Assembly: GCF_003119115.1 (NCBI RefSeq)
Contig: NZ_CP022367.1
Location: 124,001-188,000, forward strand
Direction: 5' to 3'
Source of the DNA: Azospirillum sp. TSH58
GTDB taxonomy: Bacteria; Pseudomonadota; Alphaproteobacteria; Azospirillales; Azospirillaceae
Length of the DNA stretch: 64,000 nucleotides
A model generated the notes under the pieces. It was given only the letters and a program-made list of their open reading frames with translations. It ran no database searches and was not told the DNA's origin. Below are positions 57,700 through 64,000 of this stretch, in pieces (the first letter of the stretch is position 1; the number at the start of each line of letters is the position of its first letter). A program made the translations under genes and the position numbers.

Positions 57700-59627
57700 C
57701 ACTGCGGCTATGGAAGATTGTCGTGTACGGGCATCGTGGACAGGCCCGTATCGTCAAGTTCAATCCTCACGGCCTGAGCATCATCACCGGCGCATCGAAG
57801 ACGGGCAAATCGTCCCTCATCGACATCGTCGACTATTGCACCGGCCGCGACACTTGCAACGTCGCGGATGGCGTGATCCGCCGCGCGGTGTCCTGGTACG
57901 GGGTTCTGTTCGACCGCGGGGACACTAGGATCTTCGTGGCCCGACGCAACCCGCCCCCCGGCGAGACGCGCAATCCCGAAGCCTATCTCGAGGTGGGAGG
58001 GGATGTCGACGTACCGGACCACGCCACGCTCACCAAGAACATCACCGTGGAGGCGCTGGAGGCCTACCTGACCTCCACCGCGGGCATCTCGGAGAACGTC
58101 CACCAGCCCCCGGAGGGCCAGACACGGGCGCCCCTCACTGCCAACTTTAGGCACGCGCTGCTCTTTTCGTTCCAGGACCAGGACGAGATCGACAGCCGCA
58201 AGGTGCTGTTCCACCGGCAGGGCGAACCGTTCATTCCCCAGACCATCAAAGATGTCCTGCCATACTTCCTCGGCGCCGTCGACGAGGAGCACCTCCGGAA
58301 GCAGGCCGAACTGGACCAAGCCCGTAAGGAGCTCCGAAAGCTCGAGCGTTTGGCCGCGGAAAAGGAAGAGGTGGAGACCCTTGTCTCCTCCCGCACGGCC
58401 GACATCTATCGTGAGGCACAGGTCGCAGGCTTCCTCCCGGAGGGTGACGTCCCCCCGCCCTCTGAGGCCATAGCGAGCCTGCGTTCGATCGGCGCAGCGG
58501 AAGCCGCCGAGCGTGAGCCCGATCTTGACGGTGTACAGGCCGAACTCCAGACAGAACGGGCACGACTGCGCAGTCAGCTGTCTGCAGTCCGTGAGGAGTT
58601 GCGGCAGGTGCGACAGGTGGAGGAACTGGCTGGGGGCTACCTGGACGAGGTCCTTGAACAACGATCGCGCCTCGCGCCTTTGGGGCTTCTGCCCAAAGGC
58701 GCGCAGGATGTGAACGCCTGCGCCCTATGCGGTACCAGCCTGGACGCTCCAATCCCGACAGTGGCCGAACTCACGGCGTCTTTGAAGGACCTGGATGGGC
58801 AACTCCGTACGGTGAAACGCGAGATGCCCCGCCTTCAGGCGCTTCAGGCCGACCTCTTCCAGCGCCGGGGCGGGATCGAGGCGGCGTTGAGCGAGAACCA
58901 ACGACTCATCAACGAGCATGTGGCCAAAGCCGAGCAGGCGCGGGCGGAGCGCGACAGCCGCCTTCACCGCGCGCGGACCTCCGGGCGGATCACTTACTTC
59001 CTTGAAACCGTCAGGTCCGGTAATGGGCCGTCCGACCTTGAAACCCGCCTTGTCGCGGCGAGGGAACGGACGAACGCCCTGTTGTCGCTTCTCGATCCTG
59101 ATGAGGTGCGAGAGCGCCTCACCTCGTTCGTGAACATTGTGGGCGAGTACATGACCGTCTACTCTGCCCGCCTCGACCTTGAACACAGTGGAAGCAGGCT
59201 GCGCCTCGACCTGAGGAACCTCGCGGTGGTTGCCGACACCCCCGACGGCCCAGTGCCGCTCCAGCGCATGGGCAGCGGTGAGAATTGGGTTGGCTACCAT
59301 GTGCTGGCGCACCTCGCGCTGCACAAGTGGTTCCGACAGAAGGAACGGCCGGTTCCAGCCTTCCTTATCTTCGACCAGCCTTCGCAGGCTCACTATCCGC
59401 CCGAACGCGACGTCGAGGGCAACGTAAACATACTCGGGGATGCCGACCGCGAAGCCGTTTACCGGCTCTTCAGACTGATGGCGGATGTCGCGAAGGAGCT
59501 TACCCCTGGGTTCCAAATCATTGTCATTGATCATGCAGACTTGAAGGATGACTGGTTCGCCGATGCCGTAGTGGAGCGTTGGCGCGGCGGCCAAGCTCTT
59601 GTTCCAACAGATTGGCTCGACCAATGA
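57696..59627 (+). CDS. ABC-3C ATPase component (DUF3732, Rad50/SMC-like)
   Basis: This 643-residue protein has a Rad50-like ATPase built around coiled coils. The P-loop GASKTGKSS is at residues 32-40. A CxxC zinc-hook-like motif, CALCGTS, lies near residue 345 between two coiled-coil arms, and a LIFDQPSQAHYP Walker-B/D-loop strand near residue 558. It begins at a GTG codon in a four-base overlap. It would sense or trigger the system, using the nuclease component as effector. It is the last gene of the unit. Confidence 0.88.
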   Translation: MTLRLWKIVVYGHRGQARIVKFNPHGLSIITGASKTGKSSLIDIVDYCTGRDTCNVADGVIRRAVSWYGVLFDRGDTRIFVARRNPPPGETRNPEAYLEVGGDVDVPDHATLTKNITVEALEAYLTSTAGISENVHQPPEGQTRAPLTANFRHALLFSFQDQDEIDSRKVLFHRQGEPFIPQTIKDVLPYFLGAVDEEHLRKQAELDQARKELRKLERLAAEKEEVETLVSSRTADIYREAQVAGFLPEGDVPPPSEAIASLRSIGAAEAAEREPDLDGVQAELQTERARLRSQLSAVREELRQVRQVEELAGGYLDEVLEQRSRLAPLGLLPKGAQDVNACALCGTSLDAPIPTVAELTASLKDLDGQLRTVKREMPRLQALQADLFQRRGGIEAALSENQRLINEHVAKAEQARAERDSRLHRARTSGRITYFLETVRSGNGPSDLETRLVAARERTNALLSLLDPDEVRERLTSFVNIVGEYMTVYSARLDLEHSGSRLRLDLRNLAVVADTPDGPVPLQRMGSGENWVGYHVLAHLALHKWFRQKERPVPAFLIFDQPSQAHYPPERDVEGNVNILGDADREAVYRLFRLMADVAKELTPGFQIIVIDHADLKDDWFADAVVERWRGGQALVPTDWLDQ

Positions 59628-59658
59628 TCGGCGGAAATGTCTTTTCCTTCGTCGGTCC

Positions 59659-59971
59659 TCATGGACTCTTGAGAGCCGACTGCAACGCTGCTTGTCGCCC
59701 GCGCCACCCTGGAATCTGCTTGGTGGCCTCGAGCATCAGCCGCGTGGCCACCAGGGCATCAAGGACTTTGCCATGGTCCATATTACGGTCCGGTCCGATA
59801 CCCACCGGCAACGACGCCAGCGCCTCATGCCAGAAGCGGTTTGCCCGTGCGTCGTGGCGCAGATAGGCGCGCTCCCACCAGTTGGCGATGCGGTCTGCGG
59901 TACTGTCGAGGGTGTCTGCCGAGACAAGGCGGTCGGCCTTCGTGACCGTTCACGCGCGTATGGGTGGGCAT
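59659..59971 (-). pseudogene. Small protein of unknown function, frameshifted
   Basis: An ATG at 59971 opens MPTHTRV, then one base near 59950 must be removed to enter the long frame that runs to the stop at 59659 (VTKADRLVSADTLDSTADR, then NWWERAYLRHDARANRFWHE). The corrected protein has about 103 residues, with a conserved-looking RNMDHGKVLDALVATRL middle. It begins 7 bases after the next upstream small gene, which supports a two-gene unit. I do not recognise the family; a plasmid or element function is possible. Confidence 0.55.
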
Positions 59972-59977
59972 GAGGTT

Positions 59978-60112
59978 TCACAGGCCCACGTTCGGCCAAG
60001 CCGCGATCGGCAGGCAGTGGTTGATGTTGAACCCGCTCTGCGCATGCGGTGACGCCCCATGCGTCATTTCGGCTGCCACGCTTTCACGGGGGTCGTCGGT
60101 GAAATAGATCAT
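59978..60112 (-). CDS. Very small protein of unknown function
   Basis: This 44-residue frame starts MIYFTDDPRESVAAEMTHG and ends IAAWPNVGL. Its C-terminus (FNINHCLPIAAWPNVGL) looks protein-like, and the next gene starts 7 bases after its stop. It may be the first gene of a two-gene unit, or the tail of a larger lost gene with an accidental start. No function is assigned. Confidence 0.4.
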   Translation of the reverse strand: MIYFTDDPRESVAAEMTHGASPHAQSGFNINHCLPIAAWPNVGL

Positions 60113-60145
60113 ATCGGCACAACTCACGGGCGAAGAGAGGCTGGG

Positions 60146-60817
60146 ATGGGACGCATTGGTTGGGTAACGGCGCTGGCGACTGTGGCGGGCTGGTCATTTC
60201 CGGCACTGGCCTGGGACACACTGACAACGGACGGTGCCGTGGCGTGCGAGAGCCTGTACCAAGTCAAGGAGGCCGACAAGGCCGCCCAGGCGGGCGACGA
60301 CGCTTGGCTCAAGTCACTCGGGTGTGCGCGCGTTCCTGGTGGCCTGACCGCAACCATGATCGAGCGTCCGCGGAACGCCACAAATTACCGGGCCCAGTTG
60401 CGCCTGCACGACGCCAACGCGACTGTTTGGATCGGCGCCTGGGATATCATCCCCGTCACGGCCGGGCCACCCGAGGGTGAGGGGCTGAAGGACCCGAAGA
60501 TCGTCGAGGCCCTACAGAAACGGCTGGCGCGGTGCTCGTCCGGCGTCGTGCAGTCGCCCGGCAAGGGCGCGCCACTGTCGTTCGTGGTCTACGTCTCCCG
60601 CGGCTTCGGCGGCGCTGCGAGCGTCAACCAGGGCGATGAGACCATTGTCTTCCGCGAAGATCTGCTGAAGGACGAATCCGTCCGCGCGATGGCGCACCGG
60701 GCTTACAAGGCTGTCGACCAGCACAAGTGTCACACCTACAGCGATGCCGTCGTTGGTAAGGCGCTCAAGGACCGTAACCTCGGGGTCTATGTCGAGGTGC
60801 CGGTCTCCGTGCCCTGA
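60146..60817 (+). CDS. Secreted protein of unknown function
   Basis: This 223-residue protein has a signal peptide (MGRIGWVTALATVAGWSFPALA) and a mature part of mixed beta and helix, with three or four cysteines (residues near 34, 54, 131 and 200) that may form disulfides. It has no recognised domain. It has a GAGAGG site before the start. It is divergent from the small minus-strand unit, with only 33 bases between their starts, so the two may share regulatory DNA. Confidence 0.65.
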   Translation: MGRIGWVTALATVAGWSFPALAWDTLTTDGAVACESLYQVKEADKAAQAGDDAWLKSLGCARVPGGLTATMIERPRNATNYRAQLRLHDANATVWIGAWDIIPVTAGPPEGEGLKDPKIVEALQKRLARCSSGVVQSPGKGAPLSFVVYVSRGFGGAASVNQGDETIVFREDLLKDESVRAMAHRAYKAVDQHKCHTYSDAVVGKALKDRNLGVYVEVPVSVP

Positions 60818-60845
60818 ACTCGCCTCCGGCGAGACAACACGGTTT

Positions 60846-61010
60846 CGGGCTGTGTGTTCAAGTCCGTGGTTGACCTGCAGAACGCCATCGCCCGCTACAC
60901 CTGCGAATACGCCGGGACATCCAAGCCCTTCGTCTGGACCTAGCCAGCCGATGCCATCCTCGCCAAGCTCGCCCGTCTGCCTGCACCTCTTGAATGGGTC
61001 AGTGTATCAG
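60846..61010 (+). pseudogene. C-terminal remnant of an IS630-family transposase
   Basis: The translation FKSVVDLQNAIARYT, then SKPFVWT, a TAG stop, and PADAILAKLARL matches the C-terminus of IS630-type transposases, where a Lys-Pro-Phe-Val-Trp-Thr block precedes the ADxILAKV helix. The catalytic part is missing and a stop interrupts the tail. It is a scar of a past insertion. The inverted repeats of the element were not found. Confidence 0.72.
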
Positions 61011-61252
61011 CTTTGCGGGCGCGACAGAGGACAGGAGCGAAGGGCAGGCTGACGTCCAAGGCTGCGATCGATTGCCGCCAATCATGTCAGAGAAATTCTA
61101 TCAATGATGATACTTTACCCATTAAAGTCTCTTGAAAGAAGATTATCAAAAGCTATCATCACCAAAAAGTGGATGGTCGCTTCTAGGCCTGTTACCTTCA
61201 CGCCCCACCGAGGACCGGTGCATCCGCACAGGATGCACCTCAGGAGGGCCGT
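61011..61252. other. AT-rich intergenic stretch
   Basis: This 242-base stretch has no supported gene. It is AT-rich around 61085-61150, contrasting with the rest of the window, and may include the promoter of the DUF4236 gene. Confidence 0.4.
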
Positions 61253-62965
61253 ATGGGATTACGCTTTCAGAAGCGCGTGACGCTGTTCCCAGGCGTGAGG
61301 CTGAACTTCAGCGGCGGCGGGATCAGCACGACGATCGGTGTCCGCGGGGCGAGCGTCAACATCGGACCGGGCGGCGCCAACCTGAACCTGGGCCTGCCAG
61401 GAAGCGGCCTCTCCTACCGCACTCGGATCGACCGGAACGGAGCCCACCCCACCCGGGCGGAACCGGTCGTCTCCGCCCCTCCGGCGGAGCTTGTCCCCGC
61501 TCGACCCTTTCCGGCGCAGCCGCTCCCTGCCCCTCATCGTCCCCTTCTTCCGGGCGAGGGCGAGATCCGGAGCGCCGACATCTCCACGCTCACCAGCGAG
61601 GGGCTCGGCGACCTGAAGAGGCTCATCAACGAGGCCGACGCGCGCAAGCGGTCGGCGAAGATGAAGCTCGAAGCCGCCGAGCACTCCCGCGTCCTGGCGG
61701 AACGGCGCCTGAACTCCGCCCGGCGCTTCATCGTGCGGCTCTTCCTGTGGTCGGCCATCCCGACCCGGCAGCAGGAGGTCGTCGATCTTGACCGCAGGAT
61801 CGCCGAGGCCATGATGGAGCTCGACGGCTCCCACATCGACCTCGACTTCGCCTTCGACCAGCCGACGATCGACGCGTACGATGCTCTCCGCCGCGCCCAT
61901 GCCCGCCTGCGTGCGAGCGACATGATCTGGGACGTCACGGCCTCCTTCCTGACGAACCGGGTCGCCGAGCGCACGACCGCCACCACGCGCGTGGACCGGA
62001 CGCCGGTGCGGCTGTCGGAGACGGCATCGGACCTCCTGAACACGAAGTGGCAGGGGCTGAAGTTCGACAACGCCAACGGGGAGGACATCTTCGTCTACCC
62101 GGGGTTCGCGATGATGCGCGAGCGCGGCCGCGACTTCGCGCTCATCGACCTCCGTGAGGTCGAGATCGAATACTCGGAGCGCCACTTCCAGGAGGAGGAA
62201 CGCGTCCCCCGCGATGCGGCGATCATCGGGCACACCTGGGCCAAGACCAACAAGGACGGTTCGCCGGACCGTCGGTTCAAGGACAACTACCGGATCCCGG
62301 TGGTCCGGTACGGTCGGCTGACCATCACGAGCCGGACGGGCATCAACGAGGCGTACATGTTCAGCGACGCCACCGCGGCGCTCGCCTTCGCCGAGGTGTT
62401 CGCCGCCTACCGGCGTGCATTGGACGTGCTCGCCGAGCGCAGCAGGCGTTCGGACTTCGTGCTGCCCCGGCCCGAAGCCGATGAGCCCGCGGACGTGGAA
62501 CCGCCTGACGCGCCGCCGAACGACGGCCCCTCCGCGGTGGTGAGCGGACGCCCCCCGGCCCGCGCCCTGTTGGCCGACGGGCTCGTGCTCGCCGCTGTCG
62601 TAGCGGTCGGCGCCTGGGCGGCCGTCGGACACCGCGCACGCGATTCCGCACCGAACGTCCCCGCCGCCACGGCTCCGGCGCCGCCCCTGACCGCTCCGGC
62701 TCCGCCGCCCGCGACGGCCGTAGCTCCGGCGGCGAAACCCTTGGAGAAGCCCCCGGAGACGCCGAAGGCGCGTGAGGCCGTCGTGGTGAAGGCGCAGACC
62801 GCGAACATCCGCACCAAGCCGGACCGGAACGCGCCTGTGGCCGCCACGGCCAAGGTGGGCACCCGCCACTTCGTGTTCGCCCGGGACGGGGAGTGGATGC
62901 AGGTCGGCGACAAGGAACCGGCGGGCTGGATGCACGGGAGCGTCGTCGAAACCGCCCCCCCGTGA
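61253..62965 (+). CDS. DUF4236 protein with membrane anchor and SH3-like domain
   Basis: This 570-residue protein begins with a DUF4236 domain (MGLRFQKRVTLFPGVRLNFS, then SGGGISTTIGVRGASVN), followed by a helical coiled region, a middle domain that includes IFVYPGFAMMRERG, and a membrane helix near residue 450. After a Pro/Ala-rich linker, the C-terminus carries an SH3b-like domain, VVVKAQTANIRTKPDRNAPV. The layout suggests a membrane-anchored protein with a periplasmic SH3 domain. The start behind CAGGAGGG is firm. Function unknown; it stands alone between decayed genes. Confidence 0.75.
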   Translation: MGLRFQKRVTLFPGVRLNFSGGGISTTIGVRGASVNIGPGGANLNLGLPGSGLSYRTRIDRNGAHPTRAEPVVSAPPAELVPARPFPAQPLPAPHRPLLPGEGEIRSADISTLTSEGLGDLKRLINEADARKRSAKMKLEAAEHSRVLAERRLNSARRFIVRLFLWSAIPTRQQEVVDLDRRIAEAMMELDGSHIDLDFAFDQPTIDAYDALRRAHARLRASDMIWDVTASFLTNRVAERTTATTRVDRTPVRLSETASDLLNTKWQGLKFDNANGEDIFVYPGFAMMRERGRDFALIDLREVEIEYSERHFQEEERVPRDAAIIGHTWAKTNKDGSPDRRFKDNYRIPVVRYGRLTITSRTGINEAYMFSDATAALAFAEVFAAYRRALDVLAERSRRSDFVLPRPEADEPADVEPPDAPPNDGPSAVVSGRPPARALLADGLVLAAVVAVGAWAAVGHRARDSAPNVPAATAPAPPLTAPAPPPATAVAPAAKPLEKPPETPKAREAVVVKAQTANIRTKPDRNAPVAATAKVGTRHFVFARDGEWMQVGDKEPAGWMHGSVVETAPP

Positions 62966-62998
62966 ACCGCACGGCCGACGGCTCGGGGCAGGCCAAGG

Positions 62999-63511
62999 AT
63001 GGACACCGAACCCGACATGAAGCAGGCGCCGAATTCATACCGCGGCTTGCTTTCTCGCGCATGGAAGGAACTGGGCTACCCGCATGAGCGCCGACCGGTT
63101 CTGATCGGCATCGACGGTCGCCCGGGGGCGGGCAAGTCGTCGCTCGCGTCCTGGCTGGCGTGGCAACTTGGAGTCCCGGCCATCCATCTGGACCTCTTCC
63201 TTATGCCCGACCGCGTTCCGCCGGAATGGCGTCTCGACGACCTTACGAGGGCCGTGCAGTGACGTCTGCGCGGTTTCACGCTGAAAGAGCGGAGGGGGAG
63301 ACCTCTCGTCGTCGAGGGCGTCCTTCTCTTGGATGTCCTAGAGGCCATCGGGTTGGCACCCGACCTGCTCGTTCACGTCACCAAGGAACGCCATGACACG
63401 GACGGGGTGGCGCTGGGTCCAGCCCTTGCTGACTACCGTCACCGCAGGGCGCCTTCGGAGAGGGCCGACGTGACCGTGGTATGGTCTGATGAGCCACTCT
63501 CTCCGGCGTAG
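62999..63511 (+). pseudogene. Uridine-kinase-like P-loop protein broken by an in-frame stop
   Basis: One continuous frame encodes a kinase-like protein of about 170 residues: the P-loop GIDGRPGAGKSS, a Walker-B-like DLFLMPDRVPPEW region, then RPLVVEGVLLLDVLEA and HVTKERHDTD after the break. A TGA at 63260 stands after DLTRAVQ; a CGA-to-TGA change would explain it. Uridine-kinase-like proteins of this type phosphorylate nucleosides or related small molecules. The frame is unbroken otherwise, so the break is recent or an error. Confidence 0.75.
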
Positions 63512-63726
63512 CGCAGCCCCATGGTGTCCTCGGCGCCGATGCGGGCGACGCCGGGGACTCCTCGCCCTCCCAGCTTCCGTATTCCGTTAACGCCTTCTCG
63601 AAAGCCTTCAAACCGGAGAACCCCCGGCGTGGGCGTTCTCGACGAAGACTTTTCAGATGATCGACAGAGATTTCGACCACCGGCAGGAGGCGCTCGACGG
63701 GGACTGGCAGGCCATGTGGCGCCTCC
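63512..63726. other. Short intergenic region, nothing recognised
   Basis: This 215-base stretch contains only a 31-residue open frame at 63657 on the plus strand, overlapping the following minus-strand gene's end. No function or feature could be supported. Confidence 0.3.
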
Positions 63727-64000
63727 TTATTTCCGCGGCTGATTGCGAATAGCTTCGATCACGCTCTTGCGCGTTTGCTCCTTGTCAACAGGGGGCAGCG
63801 CCTGATTGAGCGTGGCCTCATCCAACCCCCGAGCCTTGGCGTTGTAGAGCCAGCGGACGAACTGCTGAAGCAGGCGCTCGTTCTCGGCCTCCAGGCGCGC
63901 GTTCTCGGCCCGGAACTTGTCGATACGGGCTTGCGCAGCCATAAGTTCGACCGACCCCTTCGGCGCCCTCTCCGGCAGGTTCTTGAGCACGTTCAAGCGG
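63727..64000 (-). CDS. Coiled-coil protein, running off the window edge
   Basis: This minus-strand frame encodes a coiled coil with a heptad-like pattern (RIDKFRAENARLEAENERLLQQ), then WLYNAKARGLDEATL and a basic tail. The first visible codon that could start is TTG at 63996, so the gene very likely begins outside the window and is partial here. I do not recognise the family. Its place at a decayed mobile region suggests an accessory-element function. Confidence 0.5.
   Translation of the reverse strand, partial: RLNVLKNLPERAPKGSVELMAAQARIDKFRAENARLEAENERLLQQFVRWLYNAKARGLDEATLNQALPPVDKEQTRKSVIEAIRNQPRK

Noticed and set aside
63657-63752. 31-residue plus-strand open frame
   Set aside because: Too short, no ribosome-binding site and partly overlapping the end of the opposite gene.

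Overview
The window looks like chromosome of a high-GC alphaproteobacterium, most likely Azospirillum or a close relative. This rests on the very GC-rich codon use, a phasin, an FdsGBA-type soluble formate dehydrogenase, a DUF2934 protein, an HWE-type histidine kinase and housekeeping genes (gyrA, coaD, ilvD, hflX, rimO, a tRNA-Lys). The species call is inference from protein style; no database was searched.

Bases 1-31,000 are ordinary chromosome: a formate dehydrogenase operon (fdsG-fdsB-fdsA-fdhD-fdsD), a MarR regulator, rimO, csaA, a phasin, a TetR regulator with a GT-C-like membrane protein, hflX, ilvD, a degenerate ATPase/TPR protein beside a frameshifted membrane histidine kinase, an acyltransferase-like membrane protein, a YihY/BrkB protein, tRNA-Lys(TTT), coaD, gyrA, a MATE exporter and several small envelope or RTX-type proteins.

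From about 31 kb the window becomes accessory. A 20-bp perfect hairpin (31226-31270) sits at the change, followed by a Xre-type regulator, an HNH nuclease, a phage-like protein, a Lon-like ATPase without a protease domain, an orphan VapB-type antitoxin and a predicted PD-(D/E)XK nuclease. Interleaved is a large copper-handling island (35.2-55.6 kb): DUF305 and HMA proteins, a divergent heme-copper oxidase operon, Spy-like, DUF2933 and methyltransferase-like genes, a TolC/adaptor/RND pump, a beta-propeller, a cytochrome c and a copper P-type ATPase. Three promoters carry near-identical CueR-type operators (36376-36399, 42657-42687, 53056-53086), although no MerR-type regulator is present here.

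The most unusual locus is the leftward oxidase operon at 39427-42453. Subunit II has a complete CuA site and a Tat-type leader. Subunit I keeps both low-spin heme histidines and the CuB His-Tyr pair, but has Tyr at the high-spin heme ligand (Y390) and at one CuB ligand (Y288). A perfect TTGAT-N4-ATCAA box sits 32 bases (centre to centre) upstream of a plausible -10, the geometry of a class II FNR/DNR promoter. This suggests a low-oxygen or NO-responsive heme-copper enzyme that is not a conventional oxidase.

From 56 to 59.6 kb lies a complete three-gene ABC-3C conflict system: a Cap4-like nuclease component, a middle component and a DUF3732 ATPase. The right end (59.6-64 kb) is a decaying mobile region with a frameshifted two-gene unit, an IS630 transposase remnant, a DUF4236/SH3 membrane protein, a kinase gene broken by an in-frame stop, and a coiled-coil gene running off the edge. 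Three genes carry clean one-base frameshifts and one a nonsense codon; base-call error and genuine decay cannot be told apart from the sequence alone.
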